64,000 bases of DNA from Undaria pinnatifida (GCA_012845835.1 JABAKD010000029.1:11494524-11558523); one strand, 5' to 3'; numbered from the stretch's first letter, positions 21,060-32,539 are shown. A program made the numbers and translations. Notes: generated by a model not told the origin, from the letters alone.

Positions 21060-21480
21060 CGTCAGGGCTTGTCATGGGCCGGCGCTGGTGGGCCGGCCTG
21101 GCCCATCAATTTTCGCATAATGGCCGCGGCCCGGCCCAGCCCATCAAGTTGTCATACGTGGTATGGTGGGCCTCGTTTCGGCCCGGCGCATTAAAGTTTC
21201 ATTTCGTGGGCCACCGCCCGGCCCATCAAATTTTTATATGATGTGCCGCGGCCCGGGCCGGCCCGTCAAATGTTTAGAGACGGCTCTTCCCGGCTCATCA
21301 CATTTTCAACATTTCACGGCCCAGCCCGGTCCGGCCCACCAGTTTTTTTAATGCCTCGACCCGGCCCGGCCCGCCCCACGATTTTGGCGGCAAGGCCCAT
21401 GAGACCCGGACTCTAAATGGGCCGGCCCGCCATTTTTGGGGGCCGGCCCGTGGATTTGGCGGGCCCGGCCGGCCCACGTG
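21060..21480. repeat. Degenerate GGCCCGGCCC repeat array
   Basis: GGCCGG/GGCCCGGCCC motifs recur every ~45-60 bp, separated by AT-rich spacers often reading CATCAAATTT or CCCATCAA. Copies are strongly diverged and the array has no clean unit. Confidence 0.7.
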
Positions 21481-21524
21481 TTGTCACTTACTAAAAGGTT
21501 CATGTTGACGTGTTTTTAGATTAT

Positions 21525-21600
21525 TTTATAAAAATATTCTAACGACGTCAGCTGTGAGTTCGACGAATTTAGGGTCGATACTCATCTTTGCAAGCATGTT
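21525..21600 (-). repeat. Dispersed repeat D, minus-strand copy
   Basis: TTATAAAAATATTC ... CAGCTGTGAGTTCGACGAAT ... ACTCATCTTTGCAAGC corresponds to the reverse complement of repeat D and closely resembles 41795-41860. Confidence 0.6.
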
Positions 21601-22340
21601 ATTGGTTGTTCGTTTTATTGTCCTTCTCGATTCCGTGAGCCAGCTGCATCCGGCCCATGATGGATACATACCCACTCGTACTCACACAGTGCTCCACTAA
21701 ACGGCCCGGTCCAATGGCTTCTGTCCCGAATGGTAGATCATCCCCTCCTCATGCTGCTGCTGTGGAACTCGCAGCAGCAGTGGCAACAGCAGCAACAACA
21801 GCAAAACAACTGCTGTAGCAGCAAGCACCTACTACCTGCTGCTCGAACAACATCTACCAACTTTTGCAACAACACCTGTTGGTGCGATACCCTACCTCCT
21901 TGCTATCTATCTGTCACCCCAAGAGAGCAAAGATAACGCCATCGGTCTTTGGGCGGGGCTTCCCATGCTACAACAGCAGTCCTCGCTCGCTCCCGGTTCT
22001 ACAACGACACACCCCAAGGTGACCGTCGTTGCAACGCTCGGTCGGAAAATGCCCCCTGTCACGAACTTTTCACGGACAGTTCGATCGGCAACAAGCCATG
22101 GCAAAAGCTAAAAAAAATGCTGCCTGGTTCACGGAGACGCCAAGGAATGTCCTCTGCATACCCACAACGGCACCACTGATCAGACGTTCCACGAAGCATA
22201 GCGGTGTGAGTTGGTTCTCGCCGTTAGCAGCAGATCAGAACAGGCGAAGAGTCAACACGCAGAGTCGCTCGTGTAGATATACTGCTGTAACTCTCGTCAA
22301 GGTTGTGCACGGAGTGGCAAGCGGTGTAGTCGGGCTTTTT
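21601..22340. other. No gene recognised; CAG/CAA-rich patch
   Basis: A CAG/CAA-rich patch lies at 21760-21815. An ORF over 22029-22655 reads through into repeat A and is not conserved. Confidence 0.45.
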
Positions 22341-22640
22341 CAGGCGCGAGTAGTGAGACGTTTATGTACCAGTAGTACGTACCTGGCACGTCGTAGGCTG
22401 ACTCCCGATTTCATTTTTTATATTTTTCTGGCGGAGGCATTACTTGCGTCAGCCATGATATATGCGTGTACCACTTTTGGTTCTGTTTGTGTTTTTTTCC
22501 ATGGGGTATTCCTCCACTCCAGAGTGACTGGAGCCTGTCCTGTGACCACGGACTTGATTATGCGAGTTAATGTGACAACAACAACAACAGAAACAACAGC
22601 AACAGCAACAGCAACAGCAACAACAGCAACAGCACTCGGG
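22341..22640 (+). repeat. Dispersed repeat A, copy 1
   Basis: Begins near CAGGCGCGAGTAGTGAGACG and ends at GATTATGCGAGTTAATGTGA (22574), followed by a (CAACAG)n tail to about 22635. A second copy is at 38380 (+), and a third, truncated by the window end, at 63866-64000 (-). All three have a simple triplet tail at the same side, as SINEs do. An inverted word CTCCAG...CTGGAG lies near the 3' end. No A/B-box pair is evident. Confidence 0.85.
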
Positions 22641-22700
22641 CTGCATATCGGTTGATTACGTCTGTGCCAACTGCGCCAAAGTTGAGGTAGTGGTCCCCAC

Positions 22701-22741
22701 AATTTGGGGAGTACTCCCCAGACTTGGGGAGTATTCCCCAG
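22701..22741. repeat. Tandem 20-bp palindromes
   Basis: GGGGAGTACTCCCC (22706-22719, perfect palindrome) is followed 20 bp on by GGGGAGTATTCCCC. Confidence 0.85.
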
Positions 22742-23038
22742 ATTTTCCCCACACTGAAATCAAGTAATTAATTTTTGCGAAAACTGAACAGCAGTATCAT
22801 AATCTCGCCCTCCCCGTGCTTCCCACTGTTGTTTTGTTTGTGCCGTTGACAAAAAAATCACACCTTTTGGGCTCGTACTTATCACAACCGTTACTGCTGC
22901 TGGCAATGGATGTATCCCTGGGCAGATCTCGTCTTGCTCCACACACAGGCGAAGAAACGGGCCAAAATGGTGCTTCTCTGGTGACAAGCGACGTGTTTGT
23001 GTCGTCGGAGACGAGATGGTCCAGGTACCGGAATGGGG

Positions 23039-24215
23039 TAGAGTTGCACCCCGGCCTCAAGATTTGGATCCGGGTACCCGACCCGACAGAGGGGGGGTGA
23101 ACCCGAACCCGGACCCGGGTACCCAGGTCTCCCGCTGAGACGGGTACCCAGGAACCCGGGTTATACATACATAGTTGCTCTCCTTTATAGTGTTTTGGGC
23201 GGCCTGAACATCTCAGGCGGCGTGGCAAGGCGTAATGTCGGAGATGGGAGACGCATGATGACTTTATTGCGCCTCTCAATGTATCATGCGAAAGAAAGAG
23301 GGCGGAGGGAAAGTAGGGGTATTCTCTTCGGCATCGAGGAGAGGCGTGGCGAGTTTCTCGTATGGGTAATTGAATTAATAAAATGGCAATCATCCGCTTG
23401 AATCATCATGAAAATTTCTTTCTATTCTCGCTCGCCAAGACGCCAAGTCATCAGATCAGGAAAATCCCCCGAAGATAATTGCCTGCATCAAACAAATCAT
23501 GGGACAAACATCCTGCGAAAGTAAAGAATAAATGGTGGGAAACCTTCGCCCACACTGCTAGCAGCTGTTGTTGTTATCATATTGCATTTGTCCTTCCGGC
23601 TCTACGGCACCCAGTACTCCCAGTGGGGCCGTACAAATCCTACAAATTTACCAACAGGGGAGAAACTTACTTCATTTTACTTCATGGTCACAGGCCGAAA
23701 CCCCGGGTACCCGGGTACCCGGCTACCCGATATTTGTACTATACATACACTGCTGATACACTGAAAAAGGAGAACGGATGAGCGATACGCGACACACACG
23801 ATACCCCTACCAGCGGACGCGGACCTATACTTTACCATGGACGGAGAAGAGATGGATAGATAGGCAGAGGGACTGTTGTAGTCTCTGCTTCCTCTGCTCT
23901 GTCCTTCCCTTGTGCTGCCGCAGGACCTGCTGCCTCAGAGGCTACAGTCCCTTGCTGCCTATCCATCTCTCCGCTCATGGTAAAGTAGGTCCGCGTCCGC
24001 TGGTAGAGGTATCGTGTGTGTTGCGTATCGCTCATCGCTCTCTTTTCAGTGTACTGTATCAGCAGTGTATTATCTAGTACAAACATCGGGTACCCGAGTA
24101 CCCGGGGTCCAAGTACCCGGGTATCCGTGAACGGACTCGGGTCCATTCCGGGTCCAACGATTCCGGGTACCCGCCACCGGGTACCCGGGTCTCAGTTAGA
24201 CGGGGTGCAACTCTA
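23039..24215. mobile_element. Non-autonomous hAT-type element with internal foldback, 1.18 kb
   Basis: Ends TAGAGTTGCACCCCG (23039-23053) and its exact inverse (24201-24215) obey the YARNG hAT pattern. Flanks GAATGGGG (23031-23038) and GAATGGGT (24216-24223) are a 7/8 match of a target duplication. Inside, (GGGTACCCG)n-type subterminal motifs sit at both ends, and two ~185-bp arms form a large hairpin. No transposase. The single mismatch in the duplication suggests moderate age. Confidence 0.85.
23700..24110. repeat. Internal inverted repeat (foldback) of the hAT element
   Basis: Left arm 23700-23888 and right arm 23932-24110 are reverse complements with small indels, e.g. CAGCGGACGCGGACCTA near 23812 and its inverse near 23985. 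The loop is about 45 nt. Transcripts would form a long hairpin. Confidence 0.9.
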
Positions 24216-24289
24216 GAATGGGTTGTGGTAGAAAAACGAGTTTAGAAGGAAATAACTCGAGTAGCATTTGTTGTGCAACGTTTTTAGTC

Positions 24290-24375
24290 TACTTCCTCAC
24301 AATGGCGTCGTCGGCAGGATGTGAGATTATGAACAGTGAGGTCGCCGGTTCGATTCTCACCGTCTTTCCCAGAAA
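24290..24375 (+). repeat. tRNA-like fragment (pol III box pair)
   Basis: A TGGCGTCGTCGGCAGG A-box-like word at 24303 and a GGTTCGATTCTC B box at 24349, spaced as in a tRNA, with a GTGAG...CTCAC stem around the B box. It does not fold as a complete tRNA. The sequence just left of it (TTGTGCAACGTTTTTAGTCT) has a relative at 26868-26910. Probably a SINE head or tRNA relic. Confidence 0.35.
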
Positions 24376-24639
24376 AATGAAAATGAACAAAAGGGATATT
24401 ACTCAACCACTTGAAAACAACGATGAGAGCACTGTATAGGATCATTGCAAGTCACTCCAATACCGAAAAAGTCGCATTGGATACTGGGTATCTCATCGGG
24501 GTTCCTGACATAATCTGGGAAATGTGGCAGGTGCAGTGGGGGAGAATGTGGTGGAACAACGAGTTTAGAAGGAAATAACTCGAGTAGCTTTGATCACCAA
24601 ATGTGGTGAAAGTGGTTATTTATTGCGGGGTCTGATATT

Positions 24640-25300
24640 CACTAAATCCGGAGATCTGTGATGCAATTTCCGTCACCCAAATGAACAGATTCTTCTCTCT
24701 CTTGCAGTAGCTCACCATTCAAGGCACAAGGTCATTTTTGTCGTCTTTATTATTTACTTCTGGTCGGATGAGATAGGGAGACGAGGTGCACTGACGGAGG
24801 GGGTGGCGGTGACCCCGCTGCGCGGCGCACTCAATTTGCTCCGATTATACTCTTCCTATAAGATGGGGTACTCAACGGGTGCCTCACCTTGCCTAACAAA
24901 GCGTTCCCGTGCGAGCAGTCTAGCTTCCAGACATCCTATACTAGCCTCTCATGTCTTCTGCTGGCAACGACTCTATGAATTAGCTCTATTCTGCAAGGGT
25001 ATCAACGAGAACACTGCTGTTCGTTGGCCTACTGCTGTACAATTCCCAAATACTCCTGGTAGATCATCTCTTTGGTCCACGCTTACCGTAGCTCGGACTC
25101 CTTTCTACGTTCACTCAGGTTGTTGTACCGCCTCGTTTTACCGCATCTACTTATTCCTAGCCTCTGATTGGCCCATTTAAATACTGTAATCTCTATTGAA
25201 AGATCCACAGAATTCGTACTGAAACCCTTGGCTTCCCAATACTTGAACTAAGTAATCTAGATTCCTTACTAAATCCACGTGATTTTCCAATTTCACCACT
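24640..25300 (-). repeat. LTR-like dispersed repeat B, copy 1 (solo)
   Basis: Spans TGTGATGCAATTTCCGTC to CCAATTTCACCAC. On the minus strand it starts TGTGGTGA and ends GCATCACA, i.e. TG...CA termini with short inverted ends. It is ~85-90% similar to 58706-60680 once the Tigger insertion there is discounted. In the second copy it adjoins a Ty3-type fossil, so this is likely a solo LTR. No 5-bp target duplication was found, and copies 1 and 2 share ~60 bp more to the left. Confidence 0.6.
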
Positions 25301-25319
25301 GTTGTGCAACATTGCACGC

Positions 25320-25735
25320 TCAAGTTCTGTAGAGTTTGTGGATTCCGGGTAAGGGTATGGGAGTCTGACAGAACGTCCACAAGTTTCGGGTACGGGTACG
25401 AAAGTGTTACAGAACCCCAGAAGTTCCGGGTATTGTGGCACGGGCGTACAGAACTCACAGAAGTTCCGGGCGGGTACGAAAGGTGCTGTACCCGTACCCC
25501 GGGTATTGTGGCACGGGGTGTGCAGAACTCACAGAAGTTCCGGGTACGGGTATGAATGTCTTACAGAACTACCAGAAGTTCGGGTACGGGTGTGAAAGTC
25601 TTACATAACTTCCAGAAGTTCCGGGTATTGTAGCGCGGGCGTACAGAATTTACAGAAGTTCCGGGTACGGGTATGAATGCCCTACAGAACTTACAGAAGT
25701 GCCGGGCACGGGTAATACCCGGGTAAATGCACAAC
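25320..25735 (+). repeat. Tandem array, ~55-60-bp unit (ACAGAACTCACAGAAGTTCC)
   Basis: Units combine ACAGAACTCACAGAAGTTCC with GGGTACGGGTAtgAA or GGGTATTGTGGCACGGGCGT blocks in varying order. A sister array lies at 26500-26850. Confidence 0.85.
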
Positions 25736-26499
25736 CCCTCGGAGGCGAGTTCGATTTGAAGTGGAGGATTTAATCCAACTTGCATGGATGGCATGTTCTC
25801 ACTGGGCCAATGTCTCCGAGGCAATCTGTCGTAGCTTTAAGGGAATTCTGAATTATCGACAAAACCACCACCGATATCGACAAAACCACCACCGAGAGAG
25901 GCGATAAATCGTGAACCTAAATGAGTGGCGACCGCGGCAACAGCCGCGCTCACGGCTATACTGCGCTATGATCATACCATAGCGTACCCCGGCTGTGGCG
26001 CTTCAAAACAAATAATGGCGGTCGCAAGCCCATATTTGCCACCACAGCTCGATAAGCCAAGTGCCTCGACAAAGAAGAAGTGAAACTACCGGAAACACAG
26101 AAGATTATTCTAGATGTCCGATGGTTGCTGCATCGCCGTCACGGCAGATCGATGTATTATTCCGATCGGAAAAAACACTGACAATACGCAATACGTGGTT
26201 TCCCGATAGCGCTAAATTCGTACCAGGCATGTTTCCACCAAATCGAATCGAATTCAATTCGATTAATAAAAAATGAATCTTTGCGATTCAAAAGTGTCCT
26301 TCGTTAATATAATACGTGCCCACGGGTGAGTAACGCAAGAAACATGGACAGGACCTACAGTAGGTGCTACTATCATATACGATACGTACTGCTATTGCTG
26401 TACATTCGGTGTTCGGTTGGTTTCACTGACAAGATGTGGCATCATAATAGAATTCATAATACACTATTTGGGTTATTAAACTTGAATTAATGCATGTGG
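25736..26499. other. No gene recognised; minor repeats
   Basis: A 23-bp tandem duplication (ATCGACAAAACCACCACCGA) lies at 25855-25900, and a short inverted repeat (CGCTATG...CATAGCG) near 25965. Confidence 0.5.
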
Positions 26500-26850
26500 G
26501 CTCCCCGGGTATTGTAACAAAGGTATACCCCATACCCCGGGTATTGTGCCACAGTCTTACAGAAGTCACAGAAGTTCTGGGTTAGGGTATGGGGATATTA
26601 CAGAACTTACAGAAATTCCGGGTACGGTACGCAAGTGTAATAGAACTCACGGAAGTTCCGGGTATTGTGGCACGGGCGGACAGAACTCACATACCAGGTA
26701 CGTTACAAAAATGATATACCCGGGTATTTGTGGCACTGGCGTACAGAACTCCCAGAAGTTCCGGGTACGGGTATGAATGTCCTACAGAACTCACAGAAGT
26801 TCTTCGTAGGGTAATACCCGGGGTAAATACCCCGGGTATGACTTGTGCGT
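26500..26850 (+). repeat. Second tandem array of the ACAGAACTCAC family
   Basis: Same building blocks as 25320-25735, flanked at both ends by CCCCGGGTAT-type words. Its right edge leads into TGCAACATTGTTAGTCTACTTCC, also seen near 24272. Confidence 0.8.
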
Positions 26851-28742
26851 ACCCTACAGAACACAACCTTGCAACATTGTTAGTCTACTTCCTCACAGCC
26901 TACTTCCTCACAGGGGTTGTTCGGGTTTCGTAGAGATTTAAAATGTTTTGTTTCGGGACCTTTCAAAGCAACGAGGCAGGCAAGCTACGAGCAGCACTGT
27001 TTTAGCTCGGGGAGGCCGCAGGCAACACGTAAGACTCCGTACATACCAGCTTATCCAACGTACTACTCAAGGTGCTGCTGTCAGGACAATTTGCGTGCGG
27101 CGGAGACATCTGTGAACGTAACACCAGCCATAAAAAGTTCGGCATCTAAACACGGCGTCTCGAGCGGAGGCTGAGCCGAAGCCGAGGACGCCACGGCGCA
27201 GTAACTTTGGAAGGGGTGGCCATCATCGCCATCAAGGTCATTATTGTATAGCTGAGGTATCTGAGGTATCTGGCTTGCGATAGTGGCCGGTGTTACGAAG
27301 GCTTAGTTGGTGTGTGCCTTCGTGGCCGGTGTTATATTGGCTTAGTTGGTTACCTATGTCTAGGCCAATATAGACATAGTGGCCGGTGTTACGAAGGCGC
27401 ACAAAACTCGTGTCTCGCCAGCTGCAATATCACCCCAAAACCAACGGTTGTTTGGGGTATTTTCTTGGAATTGCATGCCTCGGCCGATATGCGGGCGCTG
27501 GGAACATGGTCGTACAAACGCGGAGGGGGGCCTTGGCCTGTGCTTTGCCTGCGGTCGAGCCGGCAGCAAAGATGGAACCTCGGTGTGTTGGAAGCACGTG
27601 GGGAGAGGGCCATACTGGGCGGATCTGGCTAAATGGTCTGCAACAGTGGGTGCGGGCTGGACTCACCAGCGTGACCTCGCAGCCGAACCGTTTTAGGAGG
27701 GGGAGTGCATTTGCCGCAGAGCTGACTGCGTAGTAGGGCTTTACCAGAACTTCAAGCGTGAATGCCTCAGGAAGGAGAACGGGTCTTTGGATACGATGGC
27801 AACCGGACAACATTCCCCTACGGGTCGCTATCCATCCTCTGCCCGTCAGGTACGCATGTACGAATGCACGTCTGAGTGACCCAGTTTTCTGTTGCTGTTG
27901 GACATTGCTGATAGACTGCGCACGCACTCAGCAGTAACAGGTAATTATAATATTTCCCTACCTTGTCGGGATTATAAAGAACATTTTGAATTCATATTTA
28001 TAACTTAACGGTTCCTATATATTCACGGATATATTTATGTGTAGTATGTGCACAGCCTCAAACGCCTTTCACAGCCCGACGCACACGTACATTTATCTAC
28101 ATGTCTACGCTTACCGCCAGCAGGGCGGGCGTGCATGTGATGCATCGATGTGCAGCAGAGTACATCCGCTACACCAGGCAACGGGTACTAGGTGTGTACG
28201 GTGCGCTTGTAACACGAAGGCACGAGTCACGTCACATACCCACTCGCAGCATTGTCGTGATGTGGCAGGGGTGCGTGCACAAACAGAAAACACAAAAACA
28301 GCTACACAAAAAAATGGGAAGCAGCTCTAAAACCACACAAAACACTCAAAATAATGGACCGGGCGGAAATACACTGATATGTACAGTGTCAATATGATGG
28401 TGGTGGTGAAGGGTGTTGTGGGTTATCCATGGTCATTTTCCTTTTCGTTTTAGCTCTTTCGCTTAGCTTTGTCTTGTCGTATTGGAATGAAACTGTTGGC
28501 ATTTGGCGGTTTGTGTCGGTGGGTCATGGGGGCTTCAGTATCGCGGAGAAATTGACGATCGATTTACTGATCTGCGACCATGCATGCGCATGCACCAACA
28601 ACAATAAGCAACGACGGTAGCCATGCACCTCAAAACGTGGTGATACGGTACGTGGCTATGTCTATATTGGTATGTATATATGTGTGCTATACCGATATCG
28701 TATCTCCCCTGTTATCTATGTACATATGTATACTGCAGCTGA
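26851..28742. other. No gene established; small GGCCGGTGTTACGAAGGC repeats
   Basis: GTGGCCGGTGTTACGAAGGC and close variants recur at 27283, 27322 and 27381. An open frame at 27379-27696 (non-ATG start) encodes LCFACGRAG...CWKHVGRGPYW, which looks like a zinc-ribbon. It overlaps ORFs in every other frame, so I do not call it a gene. The rest is featureless. Confidence 0.4.
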
Positions 28743-28743
28743 G

Positions 28744-29867
28744 TGCCTGACACACGCTTTCATCGGGTGCGCCCAATCCGCAATGATCCGGTCCGAGCTC
28801 TTATGGCACATGCGGACGTGAAAGGCGTTGTGCTCGATTATTGCGGCGCGGCAGGAGATGCTGTCTGCACCGTTCTGACAGGGCACTCGGTCTATGTTGC
28901 TACGAACGACCTCAACCCCTGGCGTCTCTCCTGTACATTTCTCTGTATTTCTCAGCAGGTTTATTGTTTGGGTTCGCGGTTAGCGTTGTTCGGGTTGAGG
29001 GACGTGTTACAACAGGCACATATTGGGTTTGTCTGTGTTTGAAATATAAAGGGCATTGTACGGCGTTCCCCAAAGCAACCTATCGCAACAACAAACAACA
29101 ACGTGACGGGGAACCTGCCCACCGTCAGTGCCGAAACACAACTCTCGTAGCCGCCCTTCAGGACACCGATGTTAGCATTTTTTTTTCCACGGCGGACGGT
29201 ACAGTTCAGTATGGAGGTGTATTTCCGCTGGTACAGTTTTGCTGTTTGTGGACAAGGAAGCATTGATTGATTGATATGGTTGTGGATTGTATACCTAATT
29301 TTTTTTCGTGGATTTTTCTTTGCTTAGCTCTTGCACAACAGCCATATAACTTTTCCATGAGAAATTGCACCGTTTGCCGTTGTACGTTGAAATACACCCA
29401 TAGGCTTGGCTTCAAAACACCGCGACGCAGGCATGCATTGCGTATTGACTGATCGTAGCACAACTCTGTGCTCATTGCCTTACCACCCCCAACACAACCG
29501 CCAGGATGACTGCTGACAGCCATATGGACGCCTCGACGGATGCTTTCAGCGAAGCATTCAGGTTGGAATGTCGTCGTCCCAACTGGATGATCACGAGCCC
29601 GCCGTACGGCAACGCCTTCAGCATTCTGAAGCAGGCGTTGTTGGTCGCGCGTGTGGGTGTGGCGTTCAAGCTAAGGCAATCATTTATCGAGCCGACGAAA
29701 ACTAGGTGTGCATGGTTGAGGGAGAACCCGCCTGACGAAATTGTCGTCCTGCCCTCGGTACTTATCGCGGTAGAAAGTGTAGCTCGGTGGAGGCGTGGAT
29801 GGTGTGGAAAAAGACGGAGAAACCAAACGTGGCACAGGCGAAGCGAACTATTTTTTGGGTGCCCTGA
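28744..29867 (+). pseudogene. N6-adenine/N4-cytosine-type DNA methyltransferase, two exons, one frame break
   Basis: Exon 1 (up to 28921) contains ADVKGVVLDYCGAAGDAV, the SAM-binding motif I, and VYVATNDLNP. Exon 2 (29505-29867) contains HMDASTDAF and PNWMITSPPYGNAF, whose SPPY is the catalytic motif IV of amino-methyltransferases, then GVAFKLRQSFIEPTKTR. The exons join in frame only with a GC-AG intron of 583 nt (28922-29504), giving NDLNPWMTADSHMD. Near 29750-29757 the frame shifts by one base. The likely natural C-terminus RGRKCSSVEAWMVW...FWVP, ending at the TGA at 29865, lies in the new frame. The N-terminus is uncertain: a stop at 28740 precedes it, and the first ATG is at 28803. Genes of this motif order occur in DNA transposons, viruses and R-M systems; which source applies here is unknown. 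Confidence 0.65.
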
Positions 29868-30960
29868 AGTAGAGCGTTGAGGATCGCGAAAATGTGACAA
29901 GATGAAGGCGACACTGCAAACCAAGTCCCTTGCTGATACAAGACGACGTGGACGGGACGGCCAAATTTGTGTGCCCCCGTCCGCTATTTTGTGTGTGCTT
30001 GATAGGCTATTTCGTGGGTGTAGTAACATCAGTTCGCGACACGCAGGGGGGGGCGGTGTGTGTGGGAGGGGGGGGGGCTGGCCGGTTCCGTTTTTTGCTT
30101 TTTTTTTTTTGGGGGGGGGGTTCTGAAATGACGAGAGGGGACGGTATCGATGCGTGAAAATCAAGTCAATATAATAATGTACCACTTGAAGAAAAAAAGT
30201 ATGTCGTGGGGTGCTGGTTCTGGACGGCGTACGAATCAGCGCCGCCAGACGGAAGCGCCTATGCACCTGTTACGTGTTGCGTTGACCTGAGTGAAATTTA
30301 GTGGTGTCCGGGCGACAACAGTGTCCGCGCCACGGTGCGCAAGACGTTCATCATTGCTGCGCAAGCTCTGTTTCCTCGTACCTCCGACGCCAAAAATAAA
30401 TATTTTTTATAGCAACACAAGATAAGCACCACAACCAAAAAAAAAAATGTACCTGGTACAAATTTCCACCGCGGCTTCTCGAAACGCAGCTTAATGGCGT
30501 CACACAGTACAGCAGTAGCCGACAGATACGCAATCGCTGTGAGACTGGATCTCCCTCATGGCGCCAAGCTTCAATAACCTGGAAACCGCGAGGAGGGCAT
30601 GCACAGGGGCAGGCGGGGGGGTGGGGGGGGGGGGGGGAAGGAATTTGGGTTTTTTAACGCAAACGAGCCTGCGTCTGCCGTGGCTTTGTCGGTGCTCAGT
30701 GCTGTACCAAGACCATGCATTTCCATGTGTATCATCAGTACACCGTCCATGTACTCACCGTGTGGTGGTCTGTGTACTCTGTACTGCTGTACGGCACAAC
30801 CGTTCACGGAACAAGAGCACGAAAAAATCCACTGTCCACAGGTCCATGACAACCGGTCTTTCAAACACAACAAATTGTAAACCAGGCGACAGGGTCGGCC
30901 GTGACGTTCGCGTCTGGACCGTGCTTGGTCGCGTGCGGTGCACCAGATAAAGCTCTATTT
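29868..30960. other. No gene recognised; poly-G/poly-T tracts
   Basis: Pure G- and T-runs at 30047-30122 (including T12 then G10) and G-runs at 30616-30638. A 264-residue minus-strand ORF over 29472-30266 is the shadow of methyltransferase exon 2 plus these tracts. Confidence 0.5.
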
Positions 30961-31720
30961 TTATGTTCGGAAATATAGAAACCGGACTAATAACAAAGAT
31001 ATAATACAAAAATATGTTTACATTCTACCCGCCCCTGCACATGAACAGGTCGGTTTGGTACGCTGTCTTCTGCTGCGTGAATCATCTGTGCTACTGCCTA
31101 ACAGCTAAGCTAACGTGTAGCATGGCAGTGTGTCGTAGAGTACCACACGACGGCCCTTCACACCCTACCTCAATGCGGCTCGGCGAAGGTGCACTCTATG
31201 ACTTGCACACCCCCACACAGAAGGCCATGCATGCGTGTTTGCGCCTTCGCATGCATGCGTGTTTGCGCCTTCGTGTACATTTGTATGTTCGAAAATATAG
31301 AGACCGGACCGATATTAAAATTGTTCGTAAATGATACCTACATTGCTTGGGAATAAAATGGCAACAGCACACAGGCGGTTGGTATGCTGTCTTCTGCTGC
31401 GTGTGTCTGCTTGGTCCGTGCCTCTCGTTAACCGGGCCGTGTGGTGTTGAGCACCACACGAAGAAGGCCGTTCAGCACTGAGTGATTGCAGCCTAGTGGC
31501 GGTTCACGTTCTCCTGCGCAAGGCCATCGCCATGCATTCTGCTCCATGGCTGTACAACAGGTATCCACCACCAGCAGCAGTGCTAATATTTTGGTCGTAA
31601 ATATAGATAACAAATGTATACCATGTACATTGGATAATGAACACGGAATGGTCTTTACATTACACTCACACCCACAGCAGCAGTGCTATTATTTTGGTCG
31701 TAAATGTAAATAAAAAAAAA
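30960..31720 (+). repeat. Locally duplicated repeat (GTCGTAAATATAGA family)
   Basis: Shared words: GCTGTCTTCTGCTGCGTG at 31061 and 31388; AAATATAGAgACCGGAC at 30972 and 31293; AGCAGCAGTGCTAtTATTTTGG at 31578 and 31677. A further relative is at 40100-40290. A perfect 8-bp hairpin GTGTGGTG...CACCACAC lies at 31439-31459. No coding function. Confidence 0.6.
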
Positions 31721-32051
31721 GGAGCCCGACTTAACGAGGGACTTGCCAAATCGAATTTCGTTTTTTTTTTCAGAATTTAATTTAATTTGCGTTTGATTGG
31801 TCAAAAAGGAATCACGAAGCAGGCATTCTCAGAATTATTACGAAAAATCAAATTCAACAAGGAAGTGAAAAAATATTTCTCGGTCGAAATTAGTCGAAAT
31901 CGAAATTCAACTTGGGGAGTTTGTCCACCACGACATGGCATGTTCCTTAGATGAGAAGCAGAGTTGTTGTTTTTTCGTGTATTTTCACGAAATAAAATAA
32001 AAAAATCAAATTACGCTTTAACGTGCTCTTGGGCCCAAATAATAGCATAAT
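31721..32051. other. AT-rich spacer
   Basis: A/T-runs and GAAATCGAAATTC-type words only; no gene. Confidence 0.5.
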
Positions 32052-32110
32052 TCATGCAAGGTTCCCCTCCGGGTAGTAAGTGCCTAGGGGAGTGGCGCAA
32101 GGACACATTA
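32052..32110 (+). repeat. Inverted partner of 34325-34385
   Basis: AAGGTTCCCCTCCGGGTAGT...GTGCCTAGGGGAGTGGCGCAA is matched in reverse complement near 34.35 kb (GGTTTCCCTCCGGGAAGTGCC). The two may be ends or copies of one element ~2.3 kb apart. Confidence 0.55.
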
Positions 32111-32539
32111 TTTCCACTACCCGACGCGATGACCATTTTTGTTTGTAATACATACGAAAAAAACTTGCCCGGGAAAACAATGACTTCGCACTTCACCCGC
32201 ACAAAAAAGTACTTCTTGGGTGTACTCAATAGCAGTACTTTTAGCACTTTTTGGGTATGGTATACTCGATATAGACGTGCCCACGACCGATCTGTTCTTG
32301 AGAAAATACACACAGCACCACTTGATAACACACAAAAAACTTTTACACCGTATGATATGATGTCGAGAAGAGCGTCACAATTCGAACTCCAGCTCATTAG
32401 GGACCGCCAGGAAGCGAGAAGGGGCACGTGTGGCGTGAGATGCGGCACGTATTGAGAACAAGGGAGCAAGAGGACAATAACACGTGTCATATGCTATGAC
32501 AAAAAAAAGCAAATCGCCGCCGTAAAGAGAGGATACAGC

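Noticed and set aside
24640-25300. Plus-strand ORF 24803-25180 as a gene
   Set aside because: The same frame is disrupted in the second copy of repeat B, so it is repeat sequence.
29472-30266. 264-residue minus-strand ORF
   Set aside because: It is antisense to the methyltransferase exon 2 and runs through poly-C/poly-A tracts giving PPPKKKK; no independent motif.
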